Origin: Streptomyces echinatus
Lineage (GTDB): Bacteria > Actinomycetota > Actinomycetes > Streptomycetales > Streptomycetaceae
Assembly: GCF_014203595.1 (NCBI RefSeq)
Contig: NZ_JACHJK010000002.1
Span: forward strand, 1 to 64,000
DNA: 64,000 nt
Reading direction: 5' to 3'
The notes under the pieces are model-generated. The model was not told where the DNA came from. It searched no databases and was given only the letters and a program-made list of their open reading frames with translations. Shown here one piece after another: positions 36,117 to 46,399 of this stretch. The number at the start of each line of letters is the position of its first letter. Within the stretch, counting starts at the first letter, position 1. A program made the translations under genes and the position numbers.

Positions 36117-37943
36117 GTGACCAGACCGGACGACGCTTCGGGCCCCGAGTTCGCGGGTGCCGTGCTGGGCAGCATCGGCGCGGGTGTCTTCACCATGGAC
36201 GCCGACGGGCTCATCACGTATGTCAATCCGTGGGCGGAACGGCTGCTGGCCCGGTCGGCGGCGGAGATGCTGGGCCGCGACGGGCACGATCTCCTTCACC
36301 GTCGTCCCGACGGCGGGACGGTGCCACGGGAGCTGTGCCTGATGCGGGCGCCGTTGCGCAGCGGCCGGGATGCCGAGGAGGGCAGCGAGGAGTACTTCCT
36401 GCGGGGTGACGGCACCACCGTGCCGATCATCTGGTCGACGACACCCTTCGGGCTCGGGGGACACAGGAGCGGGCTGGTGGTCGTCTTCAGCGACTTCAGC
36501 CTGCATCGTGACGCCGAGGAGCGGGCCGCCGCCCACACGGCCGCCCTCGAAGCGCTGACCTGTCGGCTGAACCTGCTCGCGGACGTGTCGTCGGTGCTGA
36601 TGTCGAGCATGGACGCCACCACCGCCGCGCGTCGGCTTCTCCCCCTGCTGGTTCCGGCCATGGGCGACTGGGCCGTGGTCGACCTGGTCGACGCGCGCTC
36701 CGCCGTGCTGGAGCGCGTGGCGGTGCGGCTCGCCGGCCACCCCCGCCGGGCCGGACGGCTGGAGGGGCCGCTGCCCGCCGGGGCGCCTCGGGGCGCGTCC
36801 GGTGACCGGCCGGTGCTGGTGAGCGCCACCGACCTGCGGGATCCGGAAGCGGCGTTCGCGGCCACCCACCGGATCCTGTTCGAGACGCTCGGCGGCCGTC
36901 AGGCGGCCGTGATCCCGATCCGTTCGCGTCACCACGACTACGGAACGCTGACCGTGGGCCGGGGCACGGACTCCCCCGGCCTCGCCGAGGCCGAGGTCCG
37001 GCTGCTGGCGGACATCGGCCGCCGCCTGTCCCTGGTGCTGGACAACACGCGGCTCTACGACGAGCAGCGCAACGTCGCCGAGACCATGCAGCGCCAGTTG
37101 CCGGCACCGCTGCCCCAGGTCGACCACCTGCGGATGGCGGCCCGCTATCTGCCCGCACAGAGCGCCATGGAGATCGGCGGCGACTGGTACGACGCCTTCC
37201 TGCTCCCGGACGGCGTCATGGCCCTGGTCATCGGAGACGTGGTCGGCCACGATCTGCAGGCCGCCGCCCACATGGCCGAGGTCCGCAACATGCTGCGCGC
37301 GCTGGCCTGGACCCTTGTGGAACCACCCAGCCTGATCATGTGCCGGCTGGACGAGGCGGTGACCCACACCAGCGACGCGCCCATGGCCACGCTGGTCTTC
37401 GCCCGCGTCGAAGGCCCCGAAGGGGGCCCCTGGCGGCTGCACTGGGTCAACGCCGGCCATCCCCCGCCGCTCCTGGTCACCCGGGACGGCGGCACCCGCT
37501 GTCTGACCGGCGGGCACGGACCGCTGATCGGCATGAGTGCCACCCTCCACCTGGGGCTGAGCTGGCCGGACACCTACGAGGAGCTGCCCGCCGAAGCCAC
37601 CCTGCTCCTCTACACCGACGGTCTCGTCGAGAGCAGGGACCGCCCCATCGACGCCGGCATGGACAAGCTCCGCCACCACGCCTCCGTCCTCGCCCGGAGC
37701 CTTGCCGGGGAGAGCGTGGACGTCTTCTGCGACGAACTGCTGCAACGCCTCACGCCCCAGGGCGACGACACCGCCCTGCTCGCCCTGCGGCTGCCCACAG
37801 CCGGCGCCGGCTCCCCGGGTGACCAGAGTCCGCCGCCACCCCCGCAGGCGCCTCGCAGCCCCGCCGCTCCCGGCAGAGCCGCCCCCGGCTCACTGGAGGA
37901 ACGGGCCCCGGTGAAGGACCCGACACGCGGCCCCCAACCGTGA
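36117..37943 (+). CDS. PAS-GAF-SpoIIE serine phosphatase (PP2C)
   Basis: The product is 608 residues. The PAS domain (about 15-145; GAGVFTMDADGLITYVNPWAERLL) is followed by a GAF-like domain (about 170-335) and a SpoIIE/PP2C phosphatase (345-560) with MEIGGDWYDAFLLPDG, VIGDVVGHDLQAAAHMAEVR, VNAGHPPPLLV and YTDGLVESRDRPIDAG metal-binding motifs. The tail is Pro-rich. Such proteins dephosphorylate anti-anti-sigma factors and release sigma-B-type factors. It carries no RsbW-like ATPase domain, unlike several Streptomyces relatives. GTG 36117 follows GAGGAG. Its sigma target might be the one at 12382-13233, but this is not shown by proximity. Confidence 0.92.
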   Translation: MTRPDDASGPEFAGAVLGSIGAGVFTMDADGLITYVNPWAERLLARSAAEMLGRDGHDLLHRRPDGGTVPRELCLMRAPLRSGRDAEEGSEEYFLRGDGTTVPIIWSTTPFGLGGHRSGLVVVFSDFSLHRDAEERAAAHTAALEALTCRLNLLADVSSVLMSSMDATTAARRLLPLLVPAMGDWAVVDLVDARSAVLERVAVRLAGHPRRAGRLEGPLPAGAPRGASGDRPVLVSATDLRDPEAAFAATHRILFETLGGRQAAVIPIRSRHHDYGTLTVGRGTDSPGLAEAEVRLLADIGRRLSLVLDNTRLYDEQRNVAETMQRQLPAPLPQVDHLRMAARYLPAQSAMEIGGDWYDAFLLPDGVMALVIGDVVGHDLQAAAHMAEVRNMLRALAWTLVEPPSLIMCRLDEAVTHTSDAPMATLVFARVEGPEGGPWRLHWVNAGHPPPLLVTRDGGTRCLTGGHGPLIGMSATLHLGLSWPDTYEELPAEATLLLYTDGLVESRDRPIDAGMDKLRHHASVLARSLAGESVDVFCDELLQRLTPQGDDTALLALRLPTAGAGSPGDQSPPPPPQAPRSPAAPGRAAPGSLEERAPVKDPTRGPQP

Positions 37944-38070
37944 GGCCCCGAACTGTGAGGCCCCGAACCCATGAGCCGGAGCCCCCGCCCGTGCTCGGCG
38001 ACCCGGCGCCCGCGAGGACGAGTACGCGATCCGCTGTCCCGTGGCCCTGAGGTGATGATGAGATGACCGC

Positions 38071-38406
38071 ATGTCTCCCGAAGCCATGCGGCCCGACGCC
38101 GAGCGACCGCAGGACCAGCCACCGCACCTCGCCCACCAGACCTGGTGGAAGGCGCCTCTCGTGGCCTCCCTGATCGCCCTGCCCTTCCTCGTGCTGGAGT
38201 ACAAGTGGTTCCGGTCCGAGGACGGTGTCGACGCCTTCGGAGGAGCCTTCTACTGGTCGGTCGGCCTGCTCGCCGTCTCCTGGGCGCTGCCGCACCGCCG
38301 GTCCCTGCGGACACCGCGCGCGCTGGCCGCCGGCGCCGGACTCGGCTGCGTGCTCCTGCCGATGACGTTCGCGCTCGCGCTGGGGGCGGCCATGTCCGGG
38401 ATCTGA
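38071..38406 (+). CDS. Small membrane protein, function unknown
   Basis: The product is 111 residues with three predicted membrane helices: about 28-45 (APLVASLIALPFLVLEY), 58-76 (GGAFYWSVGLLAVSWALP) and 86-110 (ALAAGAGLGCVLLPMTFALALGAAM). The N-terminus is polar and His/Pro-rich. I do not recognise a family. The ribosome-binding site is weak. It converges with the M4 protease gene, and a strong hairpin separates them. Confidence 0.65.
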   Translation: MSPEAMRPDAERPQDQPPHLAHQTWWKAPLVASLIALPFLVLEYKWFRSEDGVDAFGGAFYWSVGLLAVSWALPHRRSLRTPRALAAGAGLGCVLLPMTFALALGAAMSGI

Positions 38407-38442
38407 CGGGGCGGCGACTTCGGCCGGGCCGCGCCCGGCATG

Positions 38443-38471
38443 CGGATGCCCCGCGCGGGGCGGGGCATCCG
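38443..38471. terminator. Bidirectional hairpin between convergent genes
   Basis: A perfect 12-bp stem, CGGATGCCCCGC / GCGGGGCATCCG, with a 5-nt loop lies between the small membrane protein gene and the M4 protease gene, which converge. Confidence 0.8.
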
Positions 38472-38497
38472 GTGGTGCTGCTGAGCGTTGCCGTCCG

Positions 38498-40285
38498 TCA
38501 GTGGCGGGCGCTCGGCGTGTTGGCAACGGTGACGTTGACCGCGGCCCACGACAGGCTGACCGTCTTGTACTCGGTGCTGTTCGCGCCGTACAGGTCCTTG
38601 GCCGCCTTCAGGGTCGCGATGCGAGCCTGGTGGAAGTCGGTCGTGGAGACCATGTAGCGGGTGAGCGCACGGTAGTAGATGGCGGTCGCCTTGGTGCGGC
38701 CGATGCCCTTGACCGTGATGTTGTGGTAGGTCGGCGAGTTGTAGGTGACGCTGCCGATCTTCTTCTTGCCGCTTCCCTCCGCCAGGAGGTAGTAGGCGTG
38801 CGAGGAGACACCGGAACCGGCGTGCACCTCGGTGTAGAAGGTGTCCGGGGACCAGTAGTCGATCGTGCCCTCGAGCTTGTCGAGGGACGGCCGGTCCAGG
38901 CGGCGCAGGAACTTCTGCGCGAGGCCCAGCTTCTCACCGACCAGGTAGTCCGGCGTGTCCTTCGCGTTCTTGGCGTAGAACTCGACGTTGGAGCCGAAGA
39001 TGTCCGCGAGCGACTCGTTGAGCGAGCCCGGCTCGCCGTACTGGTTGCCCTCGGAGTCGACGAAGGTCGGCTGCAGGTTGGCGGTCGCCTCGACCACGCC
39101 GTGGGTCAGCTCGTGACCGGTGACGTCGAGGACGACGAGCGGCTTCTTGAACATCTGGCCGTCGCCGTCGCCGTACAGCATGCAGTTGCAGGTCGGGTCC
39201 CAGAAGGCGTTGGCGACCTTCTTGCCCCAGTGGACCATCGCCAGCGCGGGCTTGCTGTTGTTGGCTATGCCCTTGCGCTTGAACGTGGACTTGTAGAAGT
39301 CCAGCGTCTTGGTGATGCCGTACTGGGCGTCGGCGGCGGCGCTGACCCGGCTGGAGGTCGCGTTGTTGCCCCACACGTTCGTCGTGCTGGTGAACCTGGA
39401 GCCCGCGCTGAACTTCTCCGTGTACGAGCCCTTGGCGTCCCGCGTCTCGGTGCCGTACCGGCTCGGGTCCTTGAGCTGGTAGTGACCGCGCGAGGTCGCC
39501 GTGGTGGTGAGGGCGACGTTGCCCACGAAGAGGGTCTTGCCGGTGCCCCTGGCGGACGTCGGGTAGTGCGTGACGCCGGAGAGACCCGAGCCGGCCAGGC
39601 CGGACGCGGTGGAGGCGGAACCGGCGCCGGTGGCCGGGTCGATGGTCTCGCCGCGCTCGCGCAGGGTGTCGAGCAGCTTGGGCGACAGGAACTCGTCCCG
39701 GTCGGGCGTGTTGCTGCGCACCTTGCCGGTGACCGCGTCGACGACGACAGTACGGGAGCTGTCCTGGTCGGTGACGGTCACCTGGTAGGCGAGGGCGGAG
39801 GCGCCACCGCGGGCGTCCACCACGAGCTGGGCGCTGCTCGCGTCGCCCTTGGCCGCCTTCGCGGCCTTCGCGGCGGCCTGGCCGGCGGTCAGCTTGGCCT
39901 TGGCGGCGGCCGGCTTGACGGAGTGGTCGGCCGCACGGGTCACGCCCGTGTAGGCCAGCTTGCCGTCGAGGTGGACGATGAGGTCGCCACCGAGCACGGG
40001 CAGGTCGTTGTGGGTGCGGACGAAGCGAACGTGCCGGGCGCCCTCGGGGTCGATCATGACGTCCTGGGCGAGCAGAGCATCGCCCTCCGAGACGCCGGTC
40101 GCCGAGGCGTGCGCGAAGGCCGCGGTGCGCGCCGCCTCCACCACCACCGTGGCGTTCGAGGCGGCGGAGGCGGCGGACCGCTCCACCTCCGAGGAGGGAC
40201 CCGCGAAGGCCGTACCGGCCAGGCCTGTGGCAGCCGTCGCCACCGCGACGGCGACCGCCACGGTGCGTATGTGCGGTCTACGCAA
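38498..40285 (-). CDS. Secreted M4 (thermolysin-like) metallopeptidase
   Basis: About 595 residues from a TTG start: a signal peptide (RRPHIRTVAVAVAVATAATGLAGTAFA), a FTP/PepSY-type propeptide (about 60-230), and the M4 catalytic domain with VTGHELTHGVVE (HExxH) and GSLNESLADIFG (third ligand). It is a secreted neutral protease activated by propeptide removal. Translation in frame extends to 40411, but the extra 42 codons have poor third-position GC and no signal-peptide character, and AAGGA precedes the TTG at about 12 bases; the start is therefore uncertain. The divergent serine hydrolase shares the promoter region. Confidence 0.9.
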   Translation of the reverse strand: MRRPHIRTVAVAVAVATAATGLAGTAFAGPSSEVERSAASAASNATVVVEAARTAAFAHASATGVSEGDALLAQDVMIDPEGARHVRFVRTHNDLPVLGGDLIVHLDGKLAYTGVTRAADHSVKPAAAKAKLTAGQAAAKAAKAAKGDASSAQLVVDARGGASALAYQVTVTDQDSSRTVVVDAVTGKVRSNTPDRDEFLSPKLLDTLRERGETIDPATGAGSASTASGLAGSGLSGVTHYPTSARGTGKTLFVGNVALTTTATSRGHYQLKDPSRYGTETRDAKGSYTEKFSAGSRFTSTTNVWGNNATSSRVSAAADAQYGITKTLDFYKSTFKRKGIANNSKPALAMVHWGKKVANAFWDPTCNCMLYGDGDGQMFKKPLVVLDVTGHELTHGVVEATANLQPTFVDSEGNQYGEPGSLNESLADIFGSNVEFYAKNAKDTPDYLVGEKLGLAQKFLRRLDRPSLDKLEGTIDYWSPDTFYTEVHAGSGVSSHAYYLLAEGSGKKKIGSVTYNSPTYHNITVKGIGRTKATAIYYRALTRYMVSTTDFHQARIATLKAAKDLYGANSTEYKTVSLSWAAVNVTVANTPSARH

Positions 40286-41758
<1,473 letters not shown>

Positions 41759-41794
41759 GGGGAGCGGGCCGTCGCCGGATGCGGGGTGCGGGGG

Positions 41795-41827
41795 GGCTGG
41801 TCGCGCAGTTCCCCGAGCCCCTTTGGG
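41795..41827 (+). repeat. Streptomyces-type dispersed intergenic repeat
   Basis: The element CTGGTCGCGCAGTTCCCC followed by GAGCCCCTTTGGG resembles a repeat I know to be scattered through Streptomyces intergenic regions (usually with CGCGCCCCT). A degenerate second copy, GTCGCGCGGTTCGCCGCGCC, lies at 41905-41924. It fills the 245-base gap before the TerD-CAP gene. Confidence 0.5.
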
Positions 41828-42003
41828 TGGCCTTGCGGGGACCTCGTTGTCGGTGCGCGGTGATGGGATGCCGGTTCGTTGCCGGGTGCGGGAGAGCGGG
41901 GGGCGTCGCGCGGTTCGCCGCGCCGCCTTGGGGCGGGCCGCGGGAACTTGGTTGGGGGGTTCGGCGTTGTGTCGGTGACATGGTCGGACGCCGGGCGGTG
42001 GCG

Positions 42004-43350
42004 ATGGGTGAGCTTGTGCCCGGGGGGAACGTGATCCTTCCCGGCGGGGCGGTGCGGCTGCGGGTGGCCGGTGACTTCGATGTGTCCGCACTGGTGACGG
42101 GGGCCGGTGGAAAGGTCGGCGGGGACGCCGACTTCGTGTTCTACAACCAGCCCGACGCGCCCGGCGTGCGGCTGCGCGGTGACACCCTGACCGTCGATCC
42201 GGCCCGGCTGCGCGGCGGCGCGTGCCGGGTCACGGTCGTGGTGAGCGCGGCCGCGCCCGGCACCCCGCTCGGCCGGCTGCCGGCGCCCCGGCTCGACGTC
42301 ACCGACGGCACCGGCCGTGCCGTGGCCGGCTTCGCACCGCCGAGGCCGGGTCCGGAGACCGTCCTGCTGCTCGCCGAGCTGTATCTGCGTCCCGGCGCCG
42401 GCTGGAAGCTGCGGGCGATCGGGCAGGGGTACGCCGACGGACTGGCGGGACTCGCCCGGGACTTCGGTGTGGACGTGTCGGACGACGGCGGACGGACCCC
42501 GGCGACGGCGCCCCAGCGCTCCCCCCGGCGCTCGGCGCCCCAGCAGTCCCCCCGGCACTCCCCCGATTCCGAGGTCCCCCCGGCCTCCGACGACTTCACC
42601 CGCCTGGTCAACACCGCCCGCGCCCGCACCGGCGCACCGCCCGTCGCACCCGACCCTCGTCTGCTCTCCGCCGCACGTGCGCATGCCCGGGCCATGGCGG
42701 ACGCGGGCCGCCTCGGCGTGGAGGGGCCGGACGGCATGTCGGTCCACCAGCGGATCTCGGCGGCCGGTTACGCGTACCTCTTCGTCGGCGAGCATCTCGT
42801 CTCCGGGCCGCGCACCCCGGCCGAGTTCGTGGAGTACTGCCTGGGCGCGGAGGGGACCCGGCGCACCCTGCTCGACCCCGCCTGCCGGCATGCCGCCCTG
42901 GCCCACGCGGACGCCGGTGACCGGTTCTGGACCGCGCTGTGGGCCTCGCCCCTGACGCCGGCCGGGCTGACGCGTACGGCCGCCGAGGTCCTCGCCCTCA
43001 CCAACGCCGAACGCGGCCGGGCCGGGCTGCCCCCGCTGGCCGCGGACCCGCTGCTGACGGCCGCCGCACAGGCGCACAGCGCGGACATGGTGGCCCGGGA
43101 CTTCTACGCGCACACCTCACCCGACGGCGGCGAGCCCTGGGACCGGGCCGCCGCCGCGGGAGCCCGGCGGCGCACGGTCGGCGAGAACATAGCCTGCGGC
43201 CAGCGCTCACCCGGCGAGGTCGTGGCGGGCTGGATGAACAGCCCCGGCCATCGCGCCAACATCCTCGGGCGGGAGTTCACCCACCTCGGCGTCGGCTTCG
43301 CGGGCGGCGGCCGGGCGGGCACGTACTGGACACAGCTGTTCGGTGGCTGA
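42004..43350 (+). CDS. TerD-like domain fused to two CAP domains
   Basis: The product is 448 residues. Residues 1-170 match the TerD stress-protein fold (GELVPGGNVILPGGAVRLRV ... DADFVFYNQPDAPG ... LAELYLRPGAGWKLRAIGQGYADGL). A Ser/Pro/Gln-rich linker (about 170-195) leads to a first CAP/SCP domain (195-310) that looks degraded, and a second, intact CAP domain (AAEVLALTNAERGRAGLPPLAADPLLTAAAQAHSADM ... HTSPDGGEPWDRA ... GENIACG ... WMNSPGHRANIL). There is no signal peptide, although CAP domains are normally secreted. ATG 42004 was chosen because TerD proteins start here; ATG 41980 is possible. No ter operon is nearby. Confidence 0.85.
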   Translation: MGELVPGGNVILPGGAVRLRVAGDFDVSALVTGAGGKVGGDADFVFYNQPDAPGVRLRGDTLTVDPARLRGGACRVTVVVSAAAPGTPLGRLPAPRLDVTDGTGRAVAGFAPPRPGPETVLLLAELYLRPGAGWKLRAIGQGYADGLAGLARDFGVDVSDDGGRTPATAPQRSPRRSAPQQSPRHSPDSEVPPASDDFTRLVNTARARTGAPPVAPDPRLLSAARAHARAMADAGRLGVEGPDGMSVHQRISAAGYAYLFVGEHLVSGPRTPAEFVEYCLGAEGTRRTLLDPACRHAALAHADAGDRFWTALWASPLTPAGLTRTAAEVLALTNAERGRAGLPPLAADPLLTAAAQAHSADMVARDFYAHTSPDGGEPWDRAAAAGARRRTVGENIACGQRSPGEVVAGWMNSPGHRANILGREFTHLGVGFAGGGRAGTYWTQLFGG

Positions 43351-43397
43351 ACCGGTACCTTCCGCGATCTTGGCGGAATGCCGCCGTCCGGGTCACC

Positions 43398-44084
43398 ATG
43401 CCCCGCATGAAGGGTGACCTCTTTTCCAGTCAGCACGTGGTGCAGCCGCCCGCAGTGCCGGGCATGTCCGTGGAGAACGCCAAGTGCATCCGCTACACGG
43501 TCGACGGCGAGATGCACGCCCGGCAGGGCGCGATGGTCGCCTACCGCGGCAACCTCCAGTTCGAGCGCAAGGGGCAGGGCGTAGGCGGCATGCTCAAGCG
43601 TGCGGTCACGGGTGAGGGGCTGCCGCTCATGGCGGTGCGCGGGCAGGGTGAGGCATGGTTCGCGCACGAGGCGCAGAACTGCTTCATCGTCGACGTCGAG
43701 GCCGGTGACCGGTTCACCGTGAACGGCCGCAACGTCCTGTGCTTCGACGCCTCGTTGTCGTACGAGATAAAGACGGTGAAGGGATCGGGCATCGCCGGCG
43801 GCGGCCTCTTCAACAGCGTGTTCAGCGGCCAGGGCCGGCTCGGCCTGGTCTGCGACGGCAACCCGCTGGTCATCCCGGTCTCCGCGCAGGCGCCCGTGTA
43901 CGTCGACACGGACGCGGTGGTGGGCTGGACCGCGCACCTGCAGACCTCGCTGCACCGCTCGCAGTCCATCGGCTCCATGCTGCGCGGCGGTTCCGGCGAG
44001 GCCGTGCAGCTGATGCTCCAGGGAGAGGGCTTCGTCGTGGTGCGGCCGAGCGAGCTGACGCCCCAGAAGGCGCAGCAGCACTGA
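43398..44084 (+). CDS. AIM24 family protein
   Basis: The product is about 228 residues, an all-beta protein with ENAKCIRYTVDGEMHARQGAMVAYRGNLQFERKGQGVGGMLKRAVTGEGLPLMAVRGQGEAWFAHEAQNCFIVD, the AIM24 signature. Streptomyces carry two or three paralogues, often adjacent to TerD or stress genes; the function is unknown. The start is ATG 43398 or, equally possible, ATG 43407 (MKGDLF). Neither has a good ribosome-binding site, which may mean coupling to the TerD-CAP gene 47 bases upstream. A strong terminator follows. Confidence 0.9.
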   Translation: MPRMKGDLFSSQHVVQPPAVPGMSVENAKCIRYTVDGEMHARQGAMVAYRGNLQFERKGQGVGGMLKRAVTGEGLPLMAVRGQGEAWFAHEAQNCFIVDVEAGDRFTVNGRNVLCFDASLSYEIKTVKGSGIAGGGLFNSVFSGQGRLGLVCDGNPLVIPVSAQAPVYVDTDAVVGWTAHLQTSLHRSQSIGSMLRGGSGEAVQLMLQGEGFVVVRPSELTPQKAQQH

Positions 44085-44157
44085 ACCTTCACATGTGATC
44101 CGTACCCCACGGGCAACCCCCGTCGCGGTAGCCGCGTCTTGATCGACAACAGACCGG

Positions 44158-44189
44158 GCCCCGGCCCCTCAGGGCCGGGGCACATTTTC
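44158..44189 (+). terminator. Terminator after AIM24 gene
   Basis: A perfect 10-bp stem GCCCCGGCCC / GGGCCGGGGC with a 4-nt loop is followed by ACATTTTCT. Confidence 0.8.
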
Positions 44190-44195
44190 TAGACG

Positions 44196-44227
44196 CTATA
44201 CACGACATGTATACACTCCGTGTATAG
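44196..44227. promoter_or_regulatory. Overlapping inverted repeats, putative operator
   Basis: CTATACAC (44196-44203) pairs with GTGTATAG (44220-44227). Inside are two overlapping palindromes, TATACA-CGACA-TGTATA and TATACAC-TCC-GTGTATA. The block ends 10 bases before the TPR gene ATG and is very AT-rich for this genome, so it should combine promoter and operator. No candidate regulator is encoded next door. Confidence 0.7.
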
Positions 44228-44237
44228 AAGGGTACGC

Positions 44238-45278
44238 ATGTACGGCAAGGCTTTCGCCCCGGAGTACCAGGGCGCCCTCACCACCCTGTCCGTGAACTCC
44301 TCGCTGGTCGACGTGCTGGCCGAGGCCACCGAGCGGCTGCGCGAGGCCGAACGCGCCGGGAGCCCCGGCGAGGCGGCGCGCTGCGGGCTCGCCGTCGCCG
44401 AGGCGCACCGGCGGCTCGGCCACGTCCAGGACGCCGACCGGGCCTGGAAGGCGAGTTACCGCACCGCCCGAAAGGCCGGCGACACCGCCGCGATGGCCTG
44501 GGCGCTGTGGAGCGGCGGCACGCTGGCCCGGCAGCGCGGGGCGTTCCCACTGGCCTGGCGGCTGCTCGGGCTCGCGGCGGAACTCGGCGAGCGCGGCGGG
44601 GACGTCGTCGTCCGCGGCTACTCGCTGGCCGGGCTCGCGGAGACCGGCCGGATCCAGGGCGACTACGCGGCGGTCGGCCGGCTGCACGAGCGGCTGCTGG
44701 CCGAGGCACGCAAGCGGGGCGAGGCCCGGCACACCGTCTGGGCACTGGAGGGCATCGCCCAGATGCACCGCAACACCGGCGAGTACGACCAGGCGTACGC
44801 CCTGTTCGAGGAGGCGGCGGAGATAGCCGGCCGGGCCGACGACCGGCGCGGGCACGCCTGGGCGCTGCGCGGACTCGCGGACGTGCTCTCGGTGCGCGAC
44901 GGCGCCACCGAGCGGGCGCTGGAGCTGCTGGCCGAGGCGGAGGCGACCTGCCGGGAGATGAACCTCTCCAGCGCCCTCGCCTACAACCACAAGATGCAGG
45001 GCAACGTCCTGTACCGCGCCGGCCGTCACTCCGAGGCCCGCGACCGGTACGAGCTGGCGCTGACGGAGTTCCGGACGATGAGCGAACCGCGCGGCGAGGC
45101 GCTGTCCCGGCTGGGGCTGGCCAAGTCCCTGGCCCGGCTGGGCCGCGACCGCGCCGAGACCGCGGCCGAACTCGCCGGCCTGGCCCGGACGCTGGAGCGC
45201 AGCGGGCTGCGGCACGCCCGCGAGATGGTGGCCCGGGCCCAGCGGGAGTTCGGCCTCGACGCGGAGGCCGCGCGATGA
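44238..45278 (+). CDS. TPR-repeat protein paired with prenyl synthase
   Basis: The product is 346 residues, composed almost entirely of helical TPR-like repeats (for example EAARCGLAVAEAHRRLGHVQDADRAWKASYRTARKAGD and AWALRGLADVLSVRDGATERALELLAEAEATC). It has no helix-turn-helix or membrane helix. TPR arrays act as protein-binding scaffolds. ATG 44238 has AGAAGG 6 bases upstream; an ATG at 44220 lies inside the operator. The stop overlaps the prenyl synthase start by ATGA, so the two products are probably made in equal amounts and may interact. Homologous TPR proteins next to isoprenoid genes have no established role that I know. Confidence 0.85.
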   Translation: MYGKAFAPEYQGALTTLSVNSSLVDVLAEATERLREAERAGSPGEAARCGLAVAEAHRRLGHVQDADRAWKASYRTARKAGDTAAMAWALWSGGTLARQRGAFPLAWRLLGLAAELGERGGDVVVRGYSLAGLAETGRIQGDYAAVGRLHERLLAEARKRGEARHTVWALEGIAQMHRNTGEYDQAYALFEEAAEIAGRADDRRGHAWALRGLADVLSVRDGATERALELLAEAEATCREMNLSSALAYNHKMQGNVLYRAGRHSEARDRYELALTEFRTMSEPRGEALSRLGLAKSLARLGRDRAETAAELAGLARTLERSGLRHAREMVARAQREFGLDAEAAR

Positions 45279-46300
45279 CGGCGCTCACCTCTCCGGTGCG
45301 CGAGTCCGCTCCCCGGACCCTCGCCCGGTGCCGGGACCTGGTGCGGCCCCGGCTGCGCGAGGCGGTGGAGCGGCTGCATCCCTGGACGGCCGAGATGGCC
45401 GCGTACTCCTTCGGCTGGTGCGAGGTCGGCGGGGCACCCGCCGAGGCGCCGGGCGGCAAGGGTGTGCGGCAGGCGCTCGCCGTCCTCGGCGCCGAGGCCG
45501 CCGGTGCCGACGGACAGGCCGGCGTCCCGGCGGCGGTGGCCGTCGAGTTGGTGCACGCCTTCTCGCTGCTGCACGACGACATCATGGACGGCGACGCGAC
45601 CCGGCGCCGCCGCCCGGCGGTGTGGCGGGCGTACGGCACGGGGCCGGCCGTACTGGCCGGGGACGCCCTGTTCGCGCTGGCGGTGGACACCCTCGCCGTC
45701 GTGCCCGAGGGCCCCGGAGCGCTGCGGCTGCTCTCCTCCGCCCTCGCCGACCTGGTCCGCGGGCAGGCCGACGACCTGCTGTTCGCCACCCGGCCCTGGA
45801 CCGGCCCGGACCGGGTGACGCCACAGGAGTACCGGGCGATGGCGGAGGGCAAGACGGGCGCGCTGCTGGGCTGCGCCGCCGCGCTCGGCGCCACCCTCGG
45901 CGGGGCACCGCAGGACACGGCCGACGCCCTGGACCGGGCCGGGCGGCACCTCGGAATCGCCTTCCAGCTGGTCGACGACGTGCTCGGCATCTGGGGCGAC
46001 CCGGCCGTCACCGGCAAGCCCGTGGGCGGCGATCTGCGGGAGCGGAAGAAGACGTTCCCGGTGCTGGCCGCGCTCGGCTCCCCGGCGGCCCGGCGGCTGC
46101 CCGCGCTACTCGGCGACCCCGGGCACGCCCAGGAGGCCGCCGCGCTGATCGAGGCGGCGGGCGGCCGTGCGGCGGCGCTCGCCGAGGCCCGTAACCACAC
46201 GGCCGCCGCGCGGCGGCTGCTCGGCACCGCACCGCTGGCCGCCGGCCCCGCCGGGGAACTGACCCGGTTGCTGGACCACCTGGTGGGCCGCGCGCTGTAG
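45275..46300 (+). CDS. Polyprenyl (geranylgeranyl-type) diphosphate synthase
   Basis: The product is 341 residues. The first aspartate-rich motif is HDDIMDGDATRRRRP and the second QLVDDVLGIWGDP, with GKGVRQALAVLG in place of the usual GKRxRP substrate-binding segment. The enzyme should condense IPP with allylic diphosphates to C15-C20 chains. It lacks the long Pro-rich N-terminus of the polyprenyl-transferase cargo of family 2 encapsulins. Product length cannot be read from sequence by eye. It is translationally coupled to the TPR protein, and no terpene cyclase is adjacent. Confidence 0.9.
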   Translation: MTALTSPVRESAPRTLARCRDLVRPRLREAVERLHPWTAEMAAYSFGWCEVGGAPAEAPGGKGVRQALAVLGAEAAGADGQAGVPAAVAVELVHAFSLLHDDIMDGDATRRRRPAVWRAYGTGPAVLAGDALFALAVDTLAVVPEGPGALRLLSSALADLVRGQADDLLFATRPWTGPDRVTPQEYRAMAEGKTGALLGCAAALGATLGGAPQDTADALDRAGRHLGIAFQLVDDVLGIWGDPAVTGKPVGGDLRERKKTFPVLAALGSPAARRLPALLGDPGHAQEAAALIEAAGGRAAALAEARNHTAAARRLLGTAPLAAGPAGELTRLLDHLVGRAL

Positions 46301-46399
46301 CCGTGATCCGTGATCCGAAACGGCGTTGACCACCGCCCTGCCGGCGGGCCAAGGTGCGAGCGGCGCGGTTCCCGGTCCGTGCCGGAAGGGTGAGACGCC

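Noticed and set aside
44238..46300. Reading the TPR/prenyl synthase pair as an encapsulin cargo operon
   Set aside because: No shell gene is adjacent and the synthase lacks the Pro-rich cargo N-terminus; the shell at 60788 has its own cyclase cargo.
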